A stretch of DNA of 8,568 bases from Chitinophagaceae bacterium. GTDB lineage: Bacteria; Bacteroidota; Bacteroidia; Chitinophagales; Chitinophagaceae. The position numbers and the translations under genes are program-made. Position 1 is the stretch's first letter. Each line of letters opens with the position of its first letter. Shown here piece after piece: positions 1 to 6,919 of this stretch. The notes under the pieces are model-generated. The model did not search any database. It was not told the DNA's origin and saw only the letters and a program-made list of their open reading frames with translations. The stretch is taken from positions 1-8,568 of the forward strand of contig CANIMM010000125.1 in the NCBI GenBank assembly GCA_947468255.1, given 5' to 3'.

Positions 1-499
1 CGGCCACTGCTTTTAAATCTTGTATGGCATAATCCCAGCTATTGGGACTTTCCAAATAAATCACCGTAGTGTTGGGTAAAATGGCGCGCTCAAAATTGGT
101 GATTTCACGGCCATCAATATACGAAGTAGTTACACCAAAGCGGGGTAAAATTTCGTTGAACATTTTTTGTGCCCAGGTATAGGGTTTGTTCACCGATACA
201 ATATGATCACCTGATTTTACATTGGCCAGCACGGCTGCAAAGATGGCGGCTGCACCGCTATTGAATACCAAACAATCTTCTGCATGATCCAGGGCGGCCA
301 GCTTTTTGCAAAGGATGTTAACTGTTGGGTTGAGGCCGCGGCTATATAAGTAGGTAGAGTATTCATCGGCAAAGGCGCTGCGCATTTCTTCCACAGTACC
401 AAAAGCAAAATTGCTGCTTTGTATGATAGGAGGGGCAATGGCATTGAAATAATTTTCTCTGTCTTCGCCTAGTTCATTGAGGATGTAGGAGAGGTCCAT
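1..499 (-). CDS. Cys/Met-metabolism PLP-dependent enzyme (cystathionine synthase/lyase-like), N-terminal part
   Basis: The first 166 residues of a fold-type I PLP enzyme are present; the rest, including the expected Schiff-base lysine, lies beyond the left edge. Family-typical blocks can be read in order: an N-terminal PPIIQSSNFAF segment (about residues 23-33), YSRGLNPT (about 52-59, matching the Y-x-R-x-x-N-P-T signature that contacts PLP phosphate from the neighbouring subunit), FNSGAAAIFA (about 79-88, the phosphate-binding SGxAAI loop) and YLESPNSWD (about 147-155, the ESP motif). Known members transform cystathionine, homocysteine, methionine or O-acylhomoserine in the cytoplasm. The visible part does not allow a choice between gamma-synthase, beta-lyase and gamma-lyase, so no symbol is given. 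The ATG shares its A with the TGA of the upstream permease gene (TGATG), which fixes the start and implies co-translation. Confidence 0.9.
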   Translation of the reverse strand, partial: MDLSYILNELGEDRENYFNAIAPPIIQSSNFAFGTVEEMRSAFADEYSTYLYSRGLNPTVNILCKKLAALDHAEDCLVFNSGAAAIFAAVLANVKSGDHIVSVNKPYTWAQKMFNEILPRFGVTTSYIDGREITNFERAILPNTTVIYLESPNSWDYAIQDLKAVA

Positions 500-1830
500 C
501 AGGCAGTTTTTTTAAAATAAAAAATATAATAAATGGCTAGCAAAATTGCCAGCAATCCTATTCCAATGAATGCAGCATTTACATTCCTAATCACTACACC
601 TGCCGCTACCATGCCAAAGCTAAATACAAAAAAAGAGGCAAATAGCGGCGTTAGCTTATTCCATGTGCCGGATATCATTGCTTGATTTACTTTTCGTTTT
701 CTCAAAATAAAAATGGCAGCTGCCGAAGTGCTCATGCCGATGCTATCAAGAAACATGGTGAAGGATAAAATATTATCTACCCCTTTGCCAAAAAAAGTAA
801 TGACGATCGCGGTGAGTGCAAAGACGGTAAGTCCTGGTACAAGTGCCTGGTTCTTTGGACTGCGGTACGAGAATATTTTGGGAAAAACCTTGTCCTCACT
901 CATGGCAAACATTACGCGGGGGTTACTCATGAGCACTATATTTACATAGGCCAGCACACTCAAACACATCAGTACATCAAATATTTTTCCACCGGCTTTG
1001 CCAAACCAGGCTTCACATAAAAGGGATCCGATGGCACTGGCATTTTTCATGGCATCATATCCAATCACCTTTGTATAGGCATAATTGATTAATAAATAAA
1101 GCACTACTACAATGGTGATGCCGATAAAAATCCCTTTGGGCAATATTTTTGAATTTTTTACTTCTCCACCAAAATTGATACTTTGCTGGTAGCCGCCATA
1201 AGCAAAACAAACAGGGATCAGTGAAATAAGGAATAAGGTGATGGCCGATTTATCAGAGAGGGTAAAAATGGGCGCGTTGCTTTCGTAGCCATGGGGTGTT
1301 ACCAGTACACCCTTAAAAATGCTGGCGATCAGCAAGATCACCAAGGCGATTTTTATTACAATCAGCACATTTTGTGTTCGGCTGCTAGTCTTTAATCCAA
1401 AAAGGTTGACCACATAAAATAACACCACCGCAAGAATAGAAATTCCTGAATTGAAGAATATGCCCGATGGGCGGTTAAATAGTAGATCACTAATATAGTC
1501 TGCCCCAATCAATGCAACGATTGCCATCGAAGCGGCATTGCTAATTAGTATCAATGCATTTACAGTAAAGCCTACAGCGGGATGGTAGCAGGTGGCAAAA
1601 ACTTTATAATAGCCACCCATGGCTGGGAGTCGAAGGCCAATTTCTGCAAAGGTAAGCGCACCACACAGGGCGATGATACCACCTACAACCCATACTAAAA
1701 AAAAGATGGAGCTGTTGCCAGTGGTAGCTGCTACAGATGCAGGGTTTCTAAAAATACCCATTCCAATCACCAGGCTTACCACAATCATGGATAGGTCAAA
1801 GAGATTGAGTTGGTTGGATTTTGCTGTCAT
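499..1830 (-). CDS. APC-superfamily amino-acid permease
   Basis: A 443-residue polytopic inner-membrane protein with about 12 hydrophobic segments, the normal size for an amino acid-polyamine-organocation transporter. TM1 contains the unwound-helix motif GMGIFRNP (residues 23-30). TM2 ends in TFAEIGLRLPAMGGYY (60-75), whose E63, P69 and GGYY pattern is characteristic of the family. The start is placed at the ATG at 1828-1830 because the protein then begins MTAKSNQLNLFDLSM, directly before TM1 as in relatives. An upstream in-frame ATG at 1888-1890 would add 20 arginine/aromatic-rich residues that do not look like a normal N-terminus. A weak -7-like TATCTTCA (minus strand, 1835-1842) lies just before the start. 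The TGA overlaps the ATG of the PLP enzyme, so the substrate is probably a sulfur-containing or other amino acid used by that enzyme; this is inferred from context. Confidence 0.92.
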   Translation of the reverse strand: MTAKSNQLNLFDLSMIVVSLVIGMGIFRNPASVAATTGNSSIFFLVWVVGGIIALCGALTFAEIGLRLPAMGGYYKVFATCYHPAVGFTVNALILISNAASMAIVALIGADYISDLLFNRPSGIFFNSGISILAVVLFYVVNLFGLKTSSRTQNVLIVIKIALVILLIASIFKGVLVTPHGYESNAPIFTLSDKSAITLFLISLIPVCFAYGGYQQSINFGGEVKNSKILPKGIFIGITIVVVLYLLINYAYTKVIGYDAMKNASAIGSLLCEAWFGKAGGKIFDVLMCLSVLAYVNIVLMSNPRVMFAMSEDKVFPKIFSYRSPKNQALVPGLTVFALTAIVITFFGKGVDNILSFTMFLDSIGMSTSAAAIFILRKRKVNQAMISGTWNKLTPLFASFFVFSFGMVAAGVVIRNVNAAFIGIGLLAILLAIYYIFYFKKTA

Positions 1831-1892
1831 AGTTTGAAGATACAAAAAGCGAATAAGAAATCTGCGACCCCGTTCAAAATAAGGGCTCATTT

Positions 1893-1908
1893 TATGACCC
1901 AGGTCATA
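1893..1908. promoter_or_regulatory. CRP/FNR-like palindromic operator candidate
   Basis: TATGACC-CA-GGTCATA is a perfect inverted repeat with 7-bp arms and a 2-bp centre. Read as ATGAC-N4-GTCAT it has the same 5-4-5 layout as FNR-type sites. Its centre (1900.5) is 41.5 bp before the ATG at 1942 and about 32 bp before the centre of the TATCTTTG box, which is the position of a class II activator site if transcription starts near 1942. It lies in the divergent region, so it could also affect the permease. The binding protein is not in this window. Confidence 0.55.
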
Positions 1909-1928
1909 TCGGGCATTTTAAATTCTCC

Positions 1929-1936
1929 TATCTTTG
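1929..1936 (+). promoter_or_regulatory. Bacteroidota -7 box (TATCTTTG) of the metal operon
   Basis: An exact match to the TAnnTTTG -7 consensus of Bacteroidota sigma-A promoters, ending 5 bp before the ATG at 1942. The resulting mRNA would be leaderless or nearly so. No TTG -33 element is visible at the expected 17-19 bp upstream; the palindrome at 1893-1908 is close to where it would be, which would suit an activator-dependent promoter. Confidence 0.5.
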
Positions 1937-1941
1937 CCACC

Positions 1942-2316
1942 ATGTTCAAACAATTGGCCGCTTTTTTTTTATTGATTGCGTTTGTTTTTCAAACGTTCAG
2001 TAATGGGTGGGTGATGGTTGAGTATTATACCAATACAGCGGCATTTACCAAAAAATGCGAGAACAAGGCCAAGCCCGCCCTACATTGTAATGGCAAATGC
2101 CAAATGATGAAAAAAATGCAAGCGGCCGAAAGCAAGGAACAGCAAATGCCTGAAAGGAGACTGGAGAATAAAATTGAACTGTTTTCCTGCAACTTGAGTA
2201 ACTACCATTTTGAAAATATTTTTTCTGAAATTTCTGCCCAAATAGTGGCGATAGAAAAAAATCATTCGCTTACAGATATTTCTCTTTCTCTTTTTCGACC
2301 ACCCCAACAGGCATAG
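1942..2316 (+). CDS. small exported/membrane-anchored Cys-His-Met protein (HCNGKC type), putative metal-related
   Basis: A 124-residue protein with a hydrophobic N-terminus (about residues 5-20) that could be a signal peptide or a single anchor. It is followed by a polar region with C39, then HCNGKCQMMKKM at residues 48-59 (H48, C49, C53, M55, M56, M59) and a further C83. The C-terminus ends SLFRPPQQA. I know proteins of this type (short, CNGKC motif, proline-containing tail) from Bacteroidota next to TonB-dependent receptors, but their function is not established to my knowledge. The Cys-x3-Cys with adjacent His and Met suggests a soft-metal site such as copper; this is inference. The start at 1942 is preferred over an in-frame start further upstream (1810), because the upstream part would read through the promoter and palindrome and lacks signal-peptide character. 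It is the first gene of the presumed operon; the gap to the receptor is 274 nt. Confidence 0.8.
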   Translation: MFKQLAAFFLLIAFVFQTFSNGWVMVEYYTNTAAFTKKCENKAKPALHCNGKCQMMKKMQAAESKEQQMPERRLENKIELFSCNLSNYHFENIFSEISAQIVAIEKNHSLTDISLSLFRPPQQA

Positions 2317-2362
2317 TCCTCTTTATTAAATTTTACCCACTTTTTTGCCGAACAGTCATTGT

Positions 2363-2500
2363 ATGAAAGCAGTTTGAAAGCTTTTTTACAAAGCAATGAT
2401 TTTGTTATCGACTAGTTGTCAAAAGCAAACTGAGGCGGAATATTCCAATATTGCTGCTTCAGTCATCGAACCCGTTGGTATTAAATTCATAGGTATTTGA
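2363..2500 (+). pseudogene. possible decayed small lipoprotein reading frame
   Basis: In the 274-nt gap before the receptor gene, one frame reads MKAV, then a TGA stop (2375-2377), then KLFYKAMILLSTSCQKQ and on to a TGA at 2498-2500. The segment around ILLSTSC resembles a lipoprotein signal peptide with lipobox LSTSC followed by a polar QKQTE stretch. Translation from the internal ATG at 2396 would give only 34 residues, with just seven ahead of the cysteine, too short for a normal signal peptide. The simplest reading is a small lipoprotein gene broken by a nonsense change and shortened, but chance is possible in so short a stretch. I do not recognise the remaining residues (EYSNIAASVIEP and onward). 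Confidence 0.3.
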
Positions 2501-2545
2501 GACGCTCTATTGAGCAGGATATCAATTTTTAAATTCTACAATATT

Positions 2546-2576
2546 GTCTGCATAAAGAAAAAATCAGTATGCAGAC
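2546..2576 (+). promoter_or_regulatory. inverted repeat in the receptor leader
   Basis: GTCTGCATA (2546-2554) and TATGCAGAC (2568-2576) form a perfect 9-bp stem around a 13-nt A-rich loop. It ends 14 nt before the TonB-receptor ATG. It could be an mRNA hairpin acting on translation or stability, or a protein-binding site. No T-run follows, so it is not a typical terminator. No known riboswitch consensus was recognised around it. Confidence 0.4.
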
Positions 2577-2590
2577 TTAAAAAATACAAT

Positions 2591-4879
2591 ATGTATAAAA
2601 TTATATCTATACTAGCAATTAGTTTATTTGCGCTTACGTTGCAAGCGCAAATAAAAAAAGGAAAGCTATACGATTCAGAAACGAAGGAGCCGCTTGCAGG
2701 AGCTTCTATTAAAGCAGGCGAAAAGATTTTTTTGACAGCAGTAGATGGCTCCTTTTCATTACCTGAAAGGGCCACTACCATTGAGATAAGTTATACAGGG
2801 TACCTTTCTAAAAAGATAAATTATACTAGCTCCGATTTGTATATTTCCCTTCAAAAAGACAATAGTAAACTCGAAGAAATGGTGGTTACGGCCAACCGTA
2901 CTGCACAAAAACGAAGTGAGGCCCCCATCGCCATTGCCATCATTAGTAAGCAAACGATGGAAGACACCAAGGCCCAGCGCATGGACCAGCTGATTAATAA
3001 AGTGAGTGGGGTATTTATGGTGAACCTAGGCAATGAGCAGCACGAAATGAGTATTCGTCAGCCAATGACAACCAAAAGTCTTTTCCTGTACATGGAAGAC
3101 GGCATTCCTATAAGAACTACAGGGGTATACAATCACAATGCATTGTTGGAAATGAATTTACCGGCTGCTAAAAGTATTGAAGTAATCAAAGGACCCTCTT
3201 CTGCTTTATATGGCAGTGAAGCTATCGGCGGTGCGGTGAATGTGATTACCCAAAGTGCACCAGCCTTTACTAGTGGACAACTGAGTGTACAAATGAATGA
3301 CAAGGGTTATAAGCGGACCGATGCACAAGTAGGCACCACCGTGGGTAAATGGGGTATTGTAGCTAGCGGCTATTATGCAGACAAAACAAATGGACCAATT
3401 GAATATAGCAATTTCAGTAAAAAAGCCATTACAGTAAGAACGGATTACCGGGCGAGTGAAAAGACTAGCTGGGCCAATACGCTTGCAATAGTAGATTATT
3501 ATAGTGACATGAGTGGTTCTATTGACAGTTTGAAATTTGCAAGAAAAAACTATACCTCTCAAAATACCTTTACATTCCGGAATGTATATGCGCTTCGCTA
3601 CAAATCCATGCTATCCCATCAATGGAATCAAAGTAGTAATACATCGGTTTCTTTGTTGTACCGCGAAAATTCGGTTGGTCAAAACCCTTCCTACTCAATT
3701 GGAAGCACTTCCAATCCAACAAAATTTAAGGGCCAGATCAATGAAAATGCATTTAAAACATTTGCCCTGTTTGTAAATCAAACGCAAAAAATCAATTGGC
3801 TCAATAGCAAACTGATTGCAGGGGCTAGTGTAGATTTTAGTCCACAAACCTATTACGCAAAATACATTTCCATCACCAAAGATCTCGCTGCTGGAAAGTA
3901 TGTGAGTTATACTGCACCTGCGGTAGATTCATTCCTAAGTAAATATAAAACAGGCATTATCAATGTAGCCAGCTATATTGACTTTGAATGTAGTCCTGCA
4001 AAAAACTTAAAATTTGTTGCTGCCCTTCGGTATGACGCATTTCAATATTATTTTATCAACAGCTTACCTGCCTCTACCAGTGTAAGTACAGCGTCTACCA
4101 TTAATTCTTTTAACAGGGTAACGCCAAAATTGGGTCTAACCTATAACTACAAAGGGATTGGTTGGTACGCTAATTATAGCGAGGGATATGTTCCACCCCA
4201 GCTTACAGAATTATATAGTGCAGTAAAAGTAGCGCCGTACTTGTTGCCACAAACTTTCAAAAATATTGAATTGGGCGGCTGGGCATCGATACTTAAAAAT
4301 AGCGTGTATGCCGACTGGAGCATCTATCAACTGAAAGGCACCAATGAAATTATTTCAGTAAAGCAGTCAGACAACACTACGCTCAACCAGAATGCTGGAT
4401 CTACCAAGCATGTGGGTATTGAGTATGGTATTACCATCAAGCCCATTAAAGACCTTTCTATTCGATTTAGCGGCACCAATGCCAAGCATAGTTTTATTAG
4501 CAATATTGTAAAAGGCGTTAATTATAATGGAAAAGAAATGAGTGGAGCGCCAAGATTTACTAGTAATGCGGAGATAATGTATAAACCTTCTTATATAAAA
4601 GGGCTGAGGCTGGGTGCTGAATGGCAACATCAAGGTGCTTATTTTATGGATGATTTAGATCTATTTTCATACAAAGGATTTGATGTAATCAATCTTCGAG
4701 CTGGTTACCAATATAAGGCTGTAGAAATTTGGTTAAATGCACTCAATGTTTCAAATGTGTATTATTCCGTTTTTTCTACTAAAAATGCTACTTCCAGCGG
4801 AAGCAGTGCGTATTCTTATAGTTTAGGCGATCCAAGAGAAATTACACTTGGATTGGCTTATCATTTTGGCAAAAAATAA
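2591..4879 (+). CDS. TonB-dependent outer-membrane receptor, putative metal/metallophore importer
   Basis: A 762-residue outer-membrane active transporter. A signal peptide (residues 1-20, ending LTLQAQ) is followed by a carboxypeptidase-regulatory-like beta-sandwich (about 22-90: GKLYDSETKEPLAGASI...DGSFSLP), a TonB-box-like EEMVVTA (95-101), and the plug (about 105-222) ending GPSSALYGSEAIGGAVNVIT. The barrel then runs to the C-terminus GLAYHFGKK. Size and order are typical of Bacteroidota receptors that are not SusC. The start at 2591 is chosen because the signal peptide follows immediately and AAAAAATACAAT precedes it; an in-frame ATG at 2510 would put 27 basic residues in front. The plug carries H151, M153, M159, M168 and H182, possible soft-metal ligands. 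Ligand identity is not shown by the sequence. The PepSY, YHS and Cys-rich neighbours favour copper, iron, haem or a metal chelate over a sugar. Confidence 0.93.
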   Translation: MYKIISILAISLFALTLQAQIKKGKLYDSETKEPLAGASIKAGEKIFLTAVDGSFSLPERATTIEISYTGYLSKKINYTSSDLYISLQKDNSKLEEMVVTANRTAQKRSEAPIAIAIISKQTMEDTKAQRMDQLINKVSGVFMVNLGNEQHEMSIRQPMTTKSLFLYMEDGIPIRTTGVYNHNALLEMNLPAAKSIEVIKGPSSALYGSEAIGGAVNVITQSAPAFTSGQLSVQMNDKGYKRTDAQVGTTVGKWGIVASGYYADKTNGPIEYSNFSKKAITVRTDYRASEKTSWANTLAIVDYYSDMSGSIDSLKFARKNYTSQNTFTFRNVYALRYKSMLSHQWNQSSNTSVSLLYRENSVGQNPSYSIGSTSNPTKFKGQINENAFKTFALFVNQTQKINWLNSKLIAGASVDFSPQTYYAKYISITKDLAAGKYVSYTAPAVDSFLSKYKTGIINVASYIDFECSPAKNLKFVAALRYDAFQYYFINSLPASTSVSTASTINSFNRVTPKLGLTYNYKGIGWYANYSEGYVPPQLTELYSAVKVAPYLLPQTFKNIELGGWASILKNSVYADWSIYQLKGTNEIISVKQSDNTTLNQNAGSTKHVGIEYGITIKPIKDLSIRFSGTNAKHSFISNIVKGVNYNGKEMSGAPRFTSNAEIMYKPSYIKGLRLGAEWQHQGAYFMDDLDLFSYKGFDVINLRAGYQYKAVEIWLNALNVSNVYYSVFSTKNATSSGSSAYSYSLGDPREITLGLAYHFGKK

Positions 4880-4887
4880 ATAATACC

Positions 4888-4911
4888 GGAGTGCAAAATA
4901 ATTTGCACCCC
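4888..4911 (+). promoter_or_regulatory. intercistronic hairpin between receptor and PepSY genes
   Basis: GTGCAAA (4891-4897), loop ATAA, TTTGCAC (4902-4908) form a 7-bp stem. It is extended by GG/CC across one A.C mismatch, within the 51-nt gap between the two genes. It is not followed by a T-run, so it is more likely an mRNA processing or stability element, or a weak attenuator, than a full terminator. Confidence 0.4.
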
Positions 4912-4930
4912 TCATTAAATTAAGATAACC

Positions 4931-6583
4931 ATGCGAAAAAATATGTATCAATGGCACAGAACCCTGTCTCTGATTATTGCCATTCCCGTTGTATTGTGGG
5001 CAGCAAGCGGATTTATGCATCCTATTATGACTACCATTCGACCTAGGGTAGCAACTCAATTTTTGCAACCTACTGTAATCGACAGCGCCAAAATAAAAGT
5101 CAGCTTGACCGAAGCTTTGCAAAAAAACAACATGGCAGTTTTTCATAATTTCCGACTCGTTGCCATTGAAAAAAACTGGTTTTATCAGGTGCAGCCTACT
5201 GCCAATGATCTACCGGTTTATCTAAGTACCCAGACTGGAAAAAAACTTCCCAATGGCGACCAGCTTTATGCACAATACATCGCCAAATTATTTTTGGAAG
5301 GGCAACCAAAAACTTTCGAAGTTTCCTCAAAATCATTTCCTGATACAATTGGTAAAGCTGCCCTAGTTTCGGACAATCAAAAGACTTCAACAGTAGACGC
5401 CGAGTCTACCCATGACTGTTGTGACGCAGCTACCAATTGTGTTTTATTGAATGAGAAAGGAGACCGTGTAACAGGGGTAAACCTAGTCACTAGCTTTGAT
5501 GATGAATACAAATTCGTAAATCGACTGTTGCCGGTTTACCGAGTTGATTTTGGACGTGCGGATGGGATAAGGATTTATGTGGCTACCACTAGTGATCGTT
5601 TTGGATTTGCTGTCGATAATAAAAGAGCCATTTTTGACAAAATATTTTCATTTTTTCACACTTGGAGCTGGATGGATCGTTTGGGCAATACCAAGTATTT
5701 TATAATGGCATTATTGCTTTCGCTAGCTTTTGGTACAACCCTGATGGGGATATACATTTTCTTTTTCACTAGCACTAAAAAAGCCAATGGTAATAAAGTT
5801 GTTGCAGCAAGAAGAAATCACCGATGGGTATCAGTGCTAATTTCATTATTTACACTGATGTTTACTTTCAGTGGCGCTTTTCATGCACTTGACAAATTGA
5901 ATGTCGATGATCGATATGATTACTATACCCAACAAGCTATCCCCAGTTTCACTGCTGTATTTGATTTGCATTCATTGCAGGCAGTTGTAAAACAGCCTAT
6001 CACCAATATTAGTGCAGTACAAATGAATAGTGAATTGTACTGGCAGGTGTATACAAAATCCGAACCTATTAAAGGTAATGTTACAACCCAGCCACGAAAA
6101 GATCTTATGAAGGACAAACAGGTGGCGCCACCCAATGGCAAGTATATTAAGGCTTCGGACTTTTCGCTATTGAAGGATGGTGAAAAAGTCTATGCTCAAT
6201 ATTTGGCGTCTCAATTTAGTAAACACAGTACAAAGGATATTATTGCAACTGAAGCTATCACCAAATTTGCTGATGAATATGGTTTTGTAAACAAGCGGTT
6301 GCCTGTTTGGAAAGTAAGTTACGCAAGCAATTATAATGAACGCTATTATGTAGAAACCAGTAGTGGAAGGCTTTCCGTAAGAGTCAATGACAGGGACCTG
6401 ATTGAAGGGTATAGTTTCGCTATGTTGCACAAGCATCATTTTATGGATTTCGCTAGCAAAGAGGTAAGAGATTTTAGTACGATGTTTTGGGCCTTGGCAC
6501 AAATTGCGGTAGTGGTGATTGGACTTATTTTATGGAGAAGCGTTAGGGTTAATAAAAAATTAAAATCAAATGAAATTGTATAA
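4931..6583 (+). CDS. duplicated PepSY-associated transmembrane protein, putative metal(-chelate) reductase or handling protein
   Basis: A 550-residue inner-membrane protein with four predicted helices: about 12-32, 255-279, 297-320 and 516-536. Two periplasmic PepSY-type domains lie between helices 1-2 and 3-4. The halves are homologous: HRTLSLIIAI...GFMHP (9-31) matches HRWVSVLISL...GAFHAL (297-320), YAQY occurs at 113-116 and 421-424, DEYKFVNRLLPVYRV (191-205) matches DEYGFVNKRLPVWKV (448-462), and FSFFHTWSWMD matches FAMLHKHHFMD. Histidines H9/H297, H30/H318 and H243/H500 are paired across halves. The first half alone has a roughly 50-residue insert with H161, C163, C164 and C170. Related PepSY-TM proteins (FsrB/FoxB/PiuB types) sit beside TonB receptors and help remove iron from siderophores, some with haem. 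A reductase or metal-transfer role here is inference. The gene overlaps the YHS gene by 14 nt. Confidence 0.88.
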   Translation: MRKNMYQWHRTLSLIIAIPVVLWAASGFMHPIMTTIRPRVATQFLQPTVIDSAKIKVSLTEALQKNNMAVFHNFRLVAIEKNWFYQVQPTANDLPVYLSTQTGKKLPNGDQLYAQYIAKLFLEGQPKTFEVSSKSFPDTIGKAALVSDNQKTSTVDAESTHDCCDAATNCVLLNEKGDRVTGVNLVTSFDDEYKFVNRLLPVYRVDFGRADGIRIYVATTSDRFGFAVDNKRAIFDKIFSFFHTWSWMDRLGNTKYFIMALLLSLAFGTTLMGIYIFFFTSTKKANGNKVVAARRNHRWVSVLISLFTLMFTFSGAFHALDKLNVDDRYDYYTQQAIPSFTAVFDLHSLQAVVKQPITNISAVQMNSELYWQVYTKSEPIKGNVTTQPRKDLMKDKQVAPPNGKYIKASDFSLLKDGEKVYAQYLASQFSKHSTKDIIATEAITKFADEYGFVNKRLPVWKVSYASNYNERYYVETSSGRLSVRVNDRDLIEGYSFAMLHKHHFMDFASKEVRDFSTMFWALAQIAVVVIGLILWRSVRVNKKLKSNEIV

Positions 6584-6878
6584 AAAATACAGGCTATTCG
6601 GAACGATTATTTTTTTTGTTTCTTGTAGCGGATCTCCTGAGAAAGAATTTGTTGCTCCTGTTAAACCAGTTCCTTCAATGCAAGTTGCCGAACACGCCAT
6701 TGATCTTAGTGCAGTGGTGCTTGCAATAAACAAGGATCTAGTCTGTGGAATGCCGATTAGAGCAGGGGTTGCAGATACGGCTCACTATAAGGGTAAAGTG
6801 TATGGGTTTTGCGCCAAGGAATGCAAGGAAGCTTTTGTAAAAGACCCCGGTCAATATATCCAGATTAAAAAACAATAA
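6570..6878 (+). CDS. YHS-domain lipoprotein, putative heavy-metal binding
   Basis: A 102-residue protein. The N-terminus MKLYKKYRLFGTIIFFVSC has the form of a lipoprotein signal peptide, with the lipidated cysteine at C19 and a slightly atypical F at -3. A proline-rich linker (about 22-40) leads to a YHS domain at about 56-96. That domain contains DLVCGMPI (C59, M61), AHYKGKVYGFC (H72, Y73, Y78, C81), KEC (C85) and the closing DPGQY. This is the full CGM...YKGKxYxFC..C pattern of YHS domains, which are found attached to copper ATPases and other metal-handling proteins. The start lies inside the end of the PepSY gene (14-nt overlap), so the two are probably translationally coupled. A role as a membrane-tethered metal-binding partner of the PepSY protein is likely but inferred. 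Confidence 0.88.
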   Translation: MKLYKKYRLFGTIIFFVSCSGSPEKEFVAPVKPVPSMQVAEHAIDLSAVVLAINKDLVCGMPIRAGVADTAHYKGKVYGFCAKECKEAFVKDPGQYIQIKKQ

Positions 6879-6883
6879 TCGAG

Positions 6884-6891
6884 TACCTTTG
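6884..6891 (+). promoter_or_regulatory. possible internal -7 box (TACCTTTG)
   Basis: An exact TAnnTTTG match in the 41-nt gap before the ATG at 6920. No TTG -33 element is visible upstream, so it may be chance. If real, it would let the last gene be expressed separately from the operon, with a leader of about 20 nt. Confidence 0.25.
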
Positions 6892-6919
6892 CTTAATAAA
6901 CGCTAACAAAAAATATATC

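Noticed and set aside
217..444. 75-codon minus-strand reading frame inside the PLP-enzyme region
   Set aside because: It lies in another frame of a clearly conserved enzyme and has no recognisable features.
1831..1890. N-terminal extension of the permease from an ATG at 1890
   Set aside because: It adds 20 Arg/aromatic-rich residues before the conserved start of the family and would run through the permease's own promoter region. The ATG at 1830 fits better.
1810..1941. Upstream start for the HCNGKC protein
   Set aside because: The extra 44 residues overlap the permease start, the palindrome and the -7 box, and would place the signal-like segment in the middle of the protein.
2317..2590. 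Riboswitch (for example cobalamin) upstream of the TonB receptor
   Set aside because: No B12-box or other conserved riboswitch core was recognised; only the simple inverted repeat is present.
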